A stretch of 64,000 nt of DNA from contig JAPKZK010000147.1 in the NCBI GenBank assembly GCA_026393835.1, positions 1-64,000 on the forward strand. The letters are read 5' to 3'. Shown here piece by piece: positions 42,320 to 49,141 of this stretch. Within the stretch, counting starts at the first letter, position 1, and each line of letters starts with the position of its first letter. A model generated the notes under the pieces. It ran no database searches, had not been told where the DNA came from, and was given only the letters and a program-made list of their open reading frames with translations. The position numbers were made by a program, and so were the translations under genes. Source of the stretch: Candidatus Aminicenantota bacterium. GTDB taxonomy: Bacteria > Acidobacteriota > Aminicenantia > UBA2199.

Positions 42320-43638
42320 GCATTCTCCTCATGCGTTATTTTTTGTTTATTGACGGCCCACCAATCTACGACAAAGGCCAGGAACACGGACAGCGCCAAA
42401 CCCAGGACAAATCCTACCGCTGTGATCAGGCCTTTTTGGGGTTTAACCGGGGTTCGGGACAGGGTCGGGGTGGAAAGAAATTGCATTTCTTCGCGTAGGC
42501 TCATGAATTTATCGAAGTCGATGGACAGTTCATTTTTAACTTGCTGGATAGAGTCATCCGGGAGTTTTTTTTCGGCAAAAAATGAATCTTTCAATTTCAT
42601 TATGCCGGCCAGGAAGGTATACCCGGACATTTCACCGGTCAGCGACGCCCTGGCGTTGGAAAAGAAATCGAATTTCAAGCCCATCATCTGTTTGTCTCTA
42701 CGGTTCTGGGCGAGGTTTTCCTTGATATCGGCAATATAAGATTCGATGCCCACCAACTGGGCCGCAGGGGAGAGATAGCGGTAACCGGTTTTATCCAGCG
42801 ACAGTAATTCCCGTCCGGTCATATTTTTGGCTTCCGGGTATTTTTTCAATAATTGTTCGATATCGCTTTGTTTGGCGGTTAACTGCCGGAGTTTAAATTC
42901 ATCTTTAATAATGAGGTTAGCGAATTTGTTGTATTCTTCACGGCATTTGTTGCCCTGGGCGGCGACATAGTCCCCCAGCTTACCGTAGATGATGCTGTCT
43001 TTGATGAATTCAGCCAGGGCGTTTACAAAGGCGCGGGCTTTTTCAGGGGACTCTTTTTGGCCGGTCAGTTGAACCCCTATGACAAAATTTCGGATATCAC
43101 GCGGGTTCTGGGTCAGTTCTTTTAAATCTTTTTTTGAATAGGCATACACCGGTTCAATGCATTGTTCGATGGAACCGGATGAGCCGATCCCTTTTTTTAG
43201 CCCGTCAGCCGCTGTATCGCCGGCTTGTTTTTTTTCCTCCAGGAAGCGAATAAACCGCTGCGGGTTGGTAAACCGGGATAAATATTTTTTATAATCCGGG
43301 AAAGATACATTTCTCATCATCATTTCGATTTCTTCCAGGGTATCATCCAGCAGCGCGGTTTTTTCCAGGGTAAGATTATACAGCAGGTCGTTATGGAGGT
43401 TATCCTTGATTTTGTCCTGGATATTTTTCAATTCTTCCAGGTTCACATCGACGCCGCTGGACAGCCGGAAAAAAGCGCTGCTTTGAAAGGTCCTGGGAAG
43501 CAGGAGGGAAATGACCAACGCCGCCAGTGTGACGGCCAGCGTCCCCCCGATAATCAACCATTTCTTTTTGACCAGTACTTTGACCAGTTGAATCAAATCG
43601 ATCTCATCGCTGAAATTGTTCACGTTTTGTTTCTCCAT
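42316..43638 (-). CDS. Wzz-type chain-length/polysaccharide co-polymerase
   Basis: 440 residues. The N-terminal segment EIDLIQLVKVLVKKKWLIIGGTLAVTLAALVISLLLPRTFQSSA is the classic Wzz start with the first membrane helix. A long periplasmic helical region (about 60-400) and a C-terminal helix GLITAVGFVLGLALSVFLAFVV follow, preceded by a proline-rich TPVKPQKG. It has no cytoplasmic kinase domain. It is the first structural gene after the NusG-like regulator. No Wzx flippase or Wzy polymerase is in the window. Confidence 0.85.
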   Translation of the reverse strand: MEKQNVNNFSDEIDLIQLVKVLVKKKWLIIGGTLAVTLAALVISLLLPRTFQSSAFFRLSSGVDVNLEELKNIQDKIKDNLHNDLLYNLTLEKTALLDDTLEEIEMMMRNVSFPDYKKYLSRFTNPQRFIRFLEEKKQAGDTAADGLKKGIGSSGSIEQCIEPVYAYSKKDLKELTQNPRDIRNFVIGVQLTGQKESPEKARAFVNALAEFIKDSIIYGKLGDYVAAQGNKCREEYNKFANLIIKDEFKLRQLTAKQSDIEQLLKKYPEAKNMTGRELLSLDKTGYRYLSPAAQLVGIESYIADIKENLAQNRRDKQMMGLKFDFFSNARASLTGEMSGYTFLAGIMKLKDSFFAEKKLPDDSIQQVKNELSIDFDKFMSLREEMQFLSTPTLSRTPVKPQKGLITAVGFVLGLALSVFLAFVVDWWAVNKQKITHEENA

Positions 43639-43656
43639 ATATCCTCCTTACCTTAA

Positions 43657-43674
43657 GGCGGGTAGGCTTCCGCC
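43657..43674 (-). promoter_or_regulatory. ops-like hairpin in the glycan operon leader
   Basis: On the minus strand the leader contains GGCGGAAGCCT (43664-43674), differing at two positions from the RfaH ops consensus GGCGGTAGCGT as I remember it. It is flanked so that GGCGG pairs with CCGCC (5-bp stem, 8-base loop). It lies about 20 bases before the wzz start and after the gene for a NusG/RfaH-like protein. Tentative. Confidence 0.35.
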
Positions 43675-43736
43675 GCCCGGGTCCGGCAAGGTAAACTTGT
43701 AATTTTGATTCGCATAACATAGTAACACAGGTTGCT

Positions 43737-43765
43737 ATTATAGCGCATTTGTATGGAATAGAAAA
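43737..43765 (-). promoter_or_regulatory. Possible promoter of the glycan operon
   Basis: Minus strand TTTTCT (43760-43765), a 17-base spacer and a perfect TATAAT (43737-43742), giving a leader of about 90 bases with the ops-like hairpin in it. The -35 box is poor, so activation may be needed. Confidence 0.45.
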
Positions 43766-43936
43766 GCCTTATCCGTTGATTTCTTGAAAAGAAAATGGCA
43801 GGATGGACCGGAAAGTTTATACTACTCCCTTTTTGTCAAGCCTTGCTCGGCCGGGATTTACTTATTCTCTGCGCATAGCTACGCCGGGGAAATTTCCGTA
43901 AAAATCAAATTGAAACCGGGGCTGTTTTTTGCTTAT

Positions 43937-44455
43937 TTACTTGCGTCGCAGGTACTTTTTCAGGACGATCAATTTACTGGTGTAGCTGACGTTGGTGAGC
44001 ATGATAACGGCTCTTTCGTTATCCGGGAGTTCTTCGAAAAAGATTCCTTCCCAGCCGTCGAAATCGCCTTCATCGATCATGATCCTGTCGCCGCTTTTAA
44101 AAATTTCTTCCCGTTTGGAGAGGGTCACGATGCCTTCGTTGTTTTCTCGTAACCTGATGTCTTCGATTCTTTTGTTGTTGATAGTCCAGAGGCCTTCATT
44201 GTTTCCGAGCACCGATTTAACGCCGCGGGTGTAACGCACCTTATGATACAACTCTAAGACAGAGAATTTGGCAAATAGGTAGCCGCTGAAAAGGGGCGAT
44301 ATAACGGACTGCTTCTCTTTGTTCTTTTTGACGCGCTTCTGGTAAAGAGGCAGGTATACCGTGGCCCCCAGTGACTTGAGGCTTCTTTCGGCCACAAATT
44401 CTTGTTTTGGCTTAGTGCTGATTATAAACCAGCTACTTAACTCACACTCTTTCAT
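43937..44455 (-). CDS. NusG/RfaH-like transcription antiterminator (UpxY/LoaP-type)
   Basis: 172 residues. The NGN domain starts SSWFIISTKPKQEFVAERSLKSLGATVYLPLYQKRV and contains LFSGYLFAKF and VRYTRGVKSVLG. A KOW-like C-terminal part carries IFKSGDRIMIDEGDFDGWEGIFFE. This matches NusG paralogues (RfaH, UpxY, LoaP) that let RNA polymerase read long polysaccharide operons. It is the first gene of the glycan locus. Its promoter is so close that the mRNA probably begins at the start codon (leaderless). Confidence 0.85.
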   Translation of the reverse strand: MKECELSSWFIISTKPKQEFVAERSLKSLGATVYLPLYQKRVKKNKEKQSVISPLFSGYLFAKFSVLELYHKVRYTRGVKSVLGNNEGLWTINNKRIEDIRLRENNEGIVTLSKREEIFKSGDRIMIDEGDFDGWEGIFFEELPDNERAVIMLTNVSYTSKLIVLKKYLRRK

Positions 44456-44461
44456 GTTTAC

Positions 44462-44490
44462 ATTTTAGCGTAATATCGGTTTTTTGTCAA
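44462..44490 (-). promoter_or_regulatory. Strong promoter directly abutting the RfaH-like gene
   Basis: Minus strand TTGACA (44485-44490), a 17-base spacer and TAAAAT (44462-44467), then only six bases before the ATG at 44455. Normal -10 to start spacing places the first transcribed base at the A of ATG, so no ribosome-binding site would be made. Confidence 0.75.
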
Positions 44491-44493
44491 CTC

Positions 44494-45000
44494 TTATCTT
44501 TTCCCCCGTGGGATGTTTTTGAGGGGGTTGATTTTTCGCCTGGTTTCCGCGAGTTTGTGTAATTGGGCGGGGGTCAGGATTTGTTTTACATCCAGCAGGT
44601 AGTTTATATGGTGGACGACCATGGAGGTTTTTTTTCGGCTGATTTCGCGGATGTATTTTTCCACTTGTTTTCGATCGATTTCGTTGGGTTGGGATTTGAG
44701 GAAGGAGGCGAAGCGGAGTTCGCGGATTTTTATTTCCGCGCTGTCCCGGATGATGGCGGCTTCATTTTCCAGCATCAGGTTCTCGATTTTTTCTGTTTGT
44801 TCTTTTGTCAGTTCGATCTCTTCTTTGGCGGCCAGGATGAGGCGGGCGTCGTAGAGGTTATTTTCCGCCGTCAGGAAAGCGGTCCTGGGGGGGGTGAATG
44901 GTCCTTCACCCGGGTCCTGGGGAAAGGGGTAAGCATTTAAGGCCGCAATAAAAACCAGGGTCGCCAGCAGGCATCTAATATATTGTGATTGTTTCTTCAT
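44494..45000 (-). CDS. Spy/CpxP-like periplasmic protein 1
   Basis: About 168 residues from the ATG at 45000, which has AGGAGC ahead of it (an in-frame ATG at 45018 lacks one). The hydrophobic leader LLATLVFIAALNAYP is followed by helical sequence with two LT-x-Q signatures: IELTKEQTEKIENLML and ILTPAQLHKLAETRRKI. These are the metal-resistance/Spy/CpxP family hallmarks. It is the last gene of an ECF-sigma operon and may be a periplasmic sensor or chaperone for the stress the sigma factor answers to. Confidence 0.72.
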   Translation of the reverse strand: MKKQSQYIRCLLATLVFIAALNAYPFPQDPGEGPFTPPRTAFLTAENNLYDARLILAAKEEIELTKEQTEKIENLMLENEAAIIRDSAEIKIRELRFASFLKSQPNEIDRKQVEKYIREISRKKTSMVVHHINYLLDVKQILTPAQLHKLAETRRKINPLKNIPRGKR

Positions 45001-45014
45001 GTTTGCTCCTGATT

Positions 45015-45479
45015 TCATCTTCTTTTATCGATAAAGAACCAATTCCTGCTCACTTTATAGAGGAAATTGAGTCGTTGTTCGGGTTCCAGCAGGGCGTTGA
45101 TTTGGACCAGGTTATCTACGAAGAGCAGGTTCAGTTCGTTTTCCAATTTATTCAGTTCATTGGTGCGGGTGGTGATAATTTCCGGGTCAAATTCCGGGTC
45201 TCCCAGTTCATCGATGATTTCGATGCGTTTTTCCAGGATATCCCGCTTATATTTCATCAGGTTTAGCCTGAAAGTTTTTATAATGGCGTCCAGTTGTTTT
45301 TTTTGTTCGGGCTGCGGGTCCAGGCCTTCCTTTAATTTTGTTTCCTTTACCTTTAAGGGCATTTGGTGTTTGGCAAAGAATTTGTTATAGGCATAGGGCG
45401 CGGTAAAGGCCAGGTTAAGGGCCAAGGAAGCGGCTAAAATCAATTTCAACCATTTGCATTTATCATTCATGACAGTCAT
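45015..45479 (-). CDS. Spy/CpxP-like periplasmic protein 2
   Basis: About 154 residues; the ATG at 45479 lies one base after the anti-sigma stop (the next Met, at 45470, is an alternative). A hydrophobic segment WLKLILAASLALNLAFTAPYAY is followed by helical sequence with PQPEQKKQLDAIIKTFRLNLMKYKRDIL and a late EPEQRLNFLYKV, resembling CnrX/ZraP/Spy-type proteins. It is encoded between the anti-sigma factor and the related protein 1. The CnrYXH-like layout suggests a sensor role. Confidence 0.7.
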   Translation of the reverse strand: MTVMNDKCKWLKLILAASLALNLAFTAPYAYNKFFAKHQMPLKVKETKLKEGLDPQPEQKKQLDAIIKTFRLNLMKYKRDILEKRIEIIDELGDPEFDPEIITTRTNELNKLENELNLLFVDNLVQINALLEPEQRLNFLYKVSRNWFFIDKRR

Positions 45480-45480
45480 C

Positions 45481-45972
45481 CTATTTATGCTCCCCATTAT
45501 ACACCATTTCAATGGTTTTATCTTGTATTTCGATTAAATTGAGCTGCTGGCATTCGGCCAGGAGGGTGGAATAATCCGCATAATCGGCGTAGTCGGTAGT
45601 TTTTATGATGGGGACCGGTTCGGTTTTTTGGGTTTTCAATTGGGGGTTGAGCAGGAGGCCCAGGATGCAGAAGACGATAAACACGAGGGAATAGGCCAGG
45701 GAGGGTAGGGAAGGCAGCGCGAACCGGCGGGGTTGTTCTTTTTCTTTTATTTGGGCCATGACCTGTGCGGTGAAATTGAGCCGGGGTTCTATTTCGGGCA
45801 GGTTTTTCACCGCGGCGGTTACCTGGTCCAGCATTTGCAGTTCCAGTGTGCAATCCGGGCATTGGGCCAGGTGGGCCCGGATTTTTTGGCGGAGTTCTTC
45901 ATCGGCTTCGCCGTCCCGGTACCGGTCCAGGTACGGGGTTATTTCGCTGCATGCTGTATTGGTGGTGTTCAT
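45481..45972 (-). CDS. Zinc-finger anti-sigma factor
   Basis: 163 residues. The N-terminal zf-HC2/ZAS domain has CSEITPYLDRYRDGEADEELRQKIRAHLAQCPDC, with the H-x3-C-x2-C ligands. A single membrane segment follows (LAYSLVFIVFCILGLLLN, about 90-107), and a periplasmic tail. It overlaps the sigma gene by four bases (ATGA). It should hold the ECF sigma factor at the membrane and release it on a signal, perhaps sensed by the Spy-like proteins downstream. Confidence 0.85.
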   Translation of the reverse strand: MNTTNTACSEITPYLDRYRDGEADEELRQKIRAHLAQCPDCTLELQMLDQVTAAVKNLPEIEPRLNFTAQVMAQIKEKEQPRRFALPSLPSLAYSLVFIVFCILGLLLNPQLKTQKTEPVPIIKTTDYADYADYSTLLAECQQLNLIEIQDKTIEMVYNGEHK

Positions 45973-46604
45973 GTTACCCTCTCTTTTATAACATTTTTCC
46001 CGGGTTTTTCTTGCATTTTTTCTTTGGGATTGGAATTTGTCATAAGATTTACCTGGGTTTTTAGATTGGTTTTGGCCCTGGAGATGAGGGTCTCGATTTT
46101 GGGAATGGACCAGCCGGTGATTTCTTCGATTTTTTGGTAGGGGAATTCCAGGTAGACTTTGAGGATCAGGGCGAGGCGTTGGTTTTCGTTGAGGTTTTTG
46201 ATGGCCCCGGAGATGATTTCTTCTTGTTGCTGTTTTTCCATGAGTGCATGTTGGGTATCTTTCGTTTGGAAGTGTTTGTTTTCTTCGCTTGGGGAGAGGA
46301 ATGAGGAGAAGAATTGGGTGCGTTTTTGTTTTTTGATGTAGTTGAGGGTGATATTTTTGGCGACGGTGAAGATAAAGGCTTGGAAGTTGTCCATGGATTG
46401 GTATTTGGGGATGGATTGGTAGACTTTTATAAAGGTGTCCTGGGCAAGGCTTTGGGCTTCGTCGTAGTCGAAGATCATTTTATGGATAAAGTTGACGATC
46501 TTTTTTTTGTAGCGGTCGATGAGTATTTCGAAGTTCCGGGTGTATCCTTCCCGGACTGAGCGTACGATATCATCATCGGAAAAGTCAATTTGTTCTTCTG
46601 TCAC
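45969..46604 (-). CDS. ECF RNA polymerase sigma factor
   Basis: 211 residues with a GTG start at 46604. Region 2 (FEILIDRYKKKIVNFIHKM, DEAQSLAQDTFIKVYQSIPKYQSMDNFQAFIFTVAKNITLNYIKK) and region 4 (LNENQRLALILKVYLEFPYQKIEEITGWSIPKIETLISRAKTNLKTQV) are clear. It is the first gene of a four-gene operon with its anti-sigma factor. An extended -10 box ends six bases before the GTG, suggesting a leaderless mRNA. Autoregulation through a GGAAC-type -35 box was not seen. Confidence 0.88.
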   Translation of the reverse strand: MTEEQIDFSDDDIVRSVREGYTRNFEILIDRYKKKIVNFIHKMIFDYDEAQSLAQDTFIKVYQSIPKYQSMDNFQAFIFTVAKNITLNYIKKQKRTQFFSSFLSPSEENKHFQTKDTQHALMEKQQQEEIISGAIKNLNENQRLALILKVYLEFPYQKIEEITGWSIPKIETLISRAKTNLKTQVNLMTNSNPKEKMQEKPGKNVIKERVT

Positions 46605-46610
46605 GGTACT

Positions 46611-46619
46611 ATTATAACA
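46611..46619 (-). promoter_or_regulatory. Extended -10 promoter of the ECF sigma gene
   Basis: Minus strand TGT followed directly by TATAAT (46611-46616), i.e. the TGnTATAAT extended form. The -35 region is unremarkable. Six bases separate the box from the GTG start, so the transcript probably starts at the codon. Confidence 0.6.
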
Positions 46620-46649
46620 GATGAGGGAGAAAAATCCTGCGAAAAAAAA

Positions 46650-46682
46650 TTAGCCACGGACGAACACGGACAAGCACGGACT
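46650..46682. repeat. Dispersed CACGGAC-type short repeat
   Basis: Three units (CACGGACGAA, CACGGACAAG, CACGGAC) with a 10-base period between the sigma factor and XRE genes. The style matches the other intergenic short repeats here. Confidence 0.6.
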
Positions 46683-47112
46683 AAAGAGCTTCTTGAAATT
46701 CCGGCGCCGGGGTTTTGGTTTCCCGGCTCTGCTTATATTTGTAGAAGTATAATAGGACTTCATGCCGCAGTACGTGGTCTTGTTCCATGGCATCCAGGAG
46801 TTCCCTGGCGTCCGGCAGTATGTTTTCCAGGCCCGTGGTTTTTACTTCCGCGGCGAGCACCGGTTGTTTTTCTTTATTGTGCATGGGTTGACTGCCGAAC
46901 AGCAACCAATCCAGGGAGATATCGAAATCGGTATGCAGGCGGTATAATGTGTCGGTCCGGGGCATGGAAACGGCGGTCTCATTCTTATAATAATTGGCCG
47001 GGGAGATTCCCAGGCGTAGGGCCATTTCGCGGCGTGTGTATTGGTGCTCTTTTCGTACTAATCTTAACCGTTTGCTTAAGTCTGAAATAAAACTTTTTGT
47101 TCTAATGGTCAT
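46681..47112 (-). CDS. XRE-family (Cro/CI-type) regulator
   Basis: 143 residues. The helix-turn-helix is at about residues 11-65 (RLRLVRKEHQYTRREMALRLGISPANYYKNETAVSMPRTDTLYRLHTDFDISLDWLLFG). The C-terminal part is helical (ENILPDARELLDAMEQDHVLRHEVLLYFYKYKQ) and could dimerise. GAGGAG precedes the start. Its 5' flank is the 21-bp minisatellite, beginning about 50 bases upstream of the start. No partner gene is obvious. Confidence 0.82.
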   Translation of the reverse strand: MTIRTKSFISDLSKRLRLVRKEHQYTRREMALRLGISPANYYKNETAVSMPRTDTLYRLHTDFDISLDWLLFGSQPMHNKEKQPVLAAEVKTTGLENILPDARELLDAMEQDHVLRHEVLLYFYKYKQSRETKTPAPEFQEAL

Positions 47113-47162
47113 TTTTATTACTCCTCTTTCCTATTTTACAACGTTTTAAGGAGAAAAGCAAT

Positions 47163-47494
47163 CGAATGTCGGATAAAATATTTCGAATGGTATATTTTTT
47201 ATTTCGGAGGAAGGATGATGTGGTGCGAAGGGTGTATAATGTATTTCGGAGGATGGACGATGCAATGCGAAGGATGGATGATGTAATGCGAAGGATGTAT
47301 GATATATTTCGAAGGATGTGCGATGCATTGCGAAGGGTATATGATGTATTTCGGAGGATGTACGATGTAATGCGAAGGATGGATGATGTATTTCGGAGGA
47401 TGTACATTGCGATGCGAAGAAAGGATAATGTAATGTGAATATTGTATTATATATTGCGAATGGTGGACGATCTATTTCGAATGATGTTTAACAT
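47163..47494. repeat. 16-unit 21-bp minisatellite
   Basis: Sixteen contiguous units of 21 bases, for example CGGAGGATGTACGATGTAAT(G) and CGAAGGATGGATGATGTATT(T). Two unit endings alternate irregularly: AATG/CATTG and TATTT. Because 21 is a multiple of three, both strands stay open and give artificial heptad peptides (VMRRMDD, SYILRNT), which I do not regard as genes. There are no spacers, so it is not CRISPR. Confidence 0.88.
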
Positions 47495-47591
47495 TGTAGG
47501 GAACAGGCTCGTTTACGGCATGTGAGTGTCCACCATTATGCCATGCAGGGGAGAAAGAAAATAGTCCGGTGGAGTGACGCGGCTTATAATG

Positions 47592-49121
47592 TCAATTTAT
47601 TCCCTTACAGTTCTTTGCCATCTGTGAGGCGAGAGGTATCGATTCATTCCAACGCAACTGGAAATCGGCGGCAAGCAAGGAATTAACATGATGAGAAGTC
47701 ATTTTCAAGTATTTATTCCTGGGCAAGTTAGCGTCTTGTTTCTTTAAGCCAAAAATGATGATATTCTCATCGATTAAATGGATAGGGTCATCCAACCGGC
47801 TTTCACAAAATTGAACCGTTAACCCCAATTCCTCCCATTCAGATGCCGCGATCAGGCTGCTGCGATCTAAACCGCTGCATAAGATACGTACATCCACGCC
47901 CCTTTGATTTTGGGCTTCCAACAAACGATCTTGCAATAACCCTATGTCTTTCCTGTTTTTCCGGGTTTCAATCGTCGGCGTCGATAACAAAACGTGAGAT
48001 TTTGACCCGGCAATAGCATCGATTAGATCGAAAAAGTACTGCCCTTCCTCAGATGGGGGATTTCCAAAGGGTCTGTCTTTAGTGGTGATTTCGAAAACCC
48101 TTACAGGGTCATTGAACCCTTTTAATTGGAGTTCGCTAATGTCGATATTGGGGGGTAATTTTATGAAAGGCATTCGTTCAAGCATTACCCGGATGTTTTC
48201 GATCACCCCGGCTTCCACCAATATCTGCCCCGGTGATGCTACTTTTTCCAGGCGCGCGGCTTTGTCTACCACCTGCCCACCGATGTCATAACCGGATTCC
48301 GTGTTGAACTCTTCCACGGTACCGGTGGTTAAAATAATTCGTGTTTTTAAAGGGGCCTTAAATTCTTCTCCCGGAAGATTTAGTGCGTTAAGCGCTTCCC
48401 GGAAAGTAAGAGCAGCAACCACGGCGTCAAGATTAAAATAAAACGCGGCCAAAACCGCATCGCCCATAAATTTGATGACTTTGCCGTCGAACCGCTTGAT
48501 TGTTTCCGCGGCAATGATGTTGTGAATATGGCTGCGTTTCATTCCTTTGGAATGGCCGAATTCATCTTTTGCGGCAGTGGCCCCGACCAGGTCGGCAAGA
48601 AAAATCGTCTTAACATCAAAAGTTGGTTCCTGGTTTAGTTCCAGTTGCTCTTTTGATTTTTGTATAATCTCTTTTACTTCTTCCGCGAAATTAAATTCTT
48701 TTGAAGAATAATCTGAATCCCCTTCCTGCGGCGGTTCCGTTGTACCTAAAACATCCCGGATTTTTTCTAAAAGCTGCGGTGTATCAATGGGTTTTAACAG
48801 GAAATCCCTGGCTCCCTTCTTGCGGCACTGGAATGCGGTCTCAATATCATTCCATGCGGTGAGCATTATTACCGGGATTCCCACGTAATTCTCCATAATT
48901 TCGGGTAAAAGATCATTACCCCTGATATCCGGCATGATTATATCCAATAAAATAAGCGAGTATTTTTTTTCTTTAAGCCTGGGCATTACGTCAATGCTCT
49001 TGTCACATAATTCCACGTTGGTTATTCCTTTTCGTTTTAGGGTGGTGTGGATGCTGTTTAAGAAATCCACTTCATCATCCACAATCAAAATAGGGTTTTT
49101 GGGGTATAATGCTTGTTTCAT
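47592..49121 (-). CDS. Response regulator-nucleotidyl cyclase-PLD-like fusion
   Basis: 509 residues. The receiver domain (ILIVDDEVDFLNS, phospho-acceptor Asp in LILLDIIMPD, LTAWND, LLKP) is followed by a class III cyclase domain: TIFLADLVGATAAKDEFG (metal Asp) and GKVIKFMGDAVLAAF (second metal Asp), then GYDIGGQVVDKAARLEKVASPGQILV. The position usually Asn in the V-N-x-A-A-R motif is Asp. The C-terminal about 130 residues (SHVLLSTPTIET, VDVRILCSGL, PIHLIDENIIIFGL) look like a degenerate phospholipase-D-type domain without HxK. GGAGG precedes the start. It is third gene of the kinase operon. Confidence 0.82.
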   Translation of the reverse strand: MKQALYPKNPILIVDDEVDFLNSIHTTLKRKGITNVELCDKSIDVMPRLKEKKYSLILLDIIMPDIRGNDLLPEIMENYVGIPVIMLTAWNDIETAFQCRKKGARDFLLKPIDTPQLLEKIRDVLGTTEPPQEGDSDYSSKEFNFAEEVKEIIQKSKEQLELNQEPTFDVKTIFLADLVGATAAKDEFGHSKGMKRSHIHNIIAAETIKRFDGKVIKFMGDAVLAAFYFNLDAVVAALTFREALNALNLPGEEFKAPLKTRIILTTGTVEEFNTESGYDIGGQVVDKAARLEKVASPGQILVEAGVIENIRVMLERMPFIKLPPNIDISELQLKGFNDPVRVFEITTKDRPFGNPPSEEGQYFFDLIDAIAGSKSHVLLSTPTIETRKNRKDIGLLQDRLLEAQNQRGVDVRILCSGLDRSSLIAASEWEELGLTVQFCESRLDDPIHLIDENIIIFGLKKQDANLPRNKYLKMTSHHVNSLLAADFQLRWNESIPLASQMAKNCKGIN

Positions 49122-49141
49122 CGACTAACCTCCGGTTTTAC

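Noticed and set aside
47102..47438. Heptad-repeat protein genes on both strands over the 47-kb array
   Set aside because: The open frames arise because 21 bp is a multiple of three; there is no ribosome-binding site and the minus-strand frame overlaps the start of the XRE gene in another frame.
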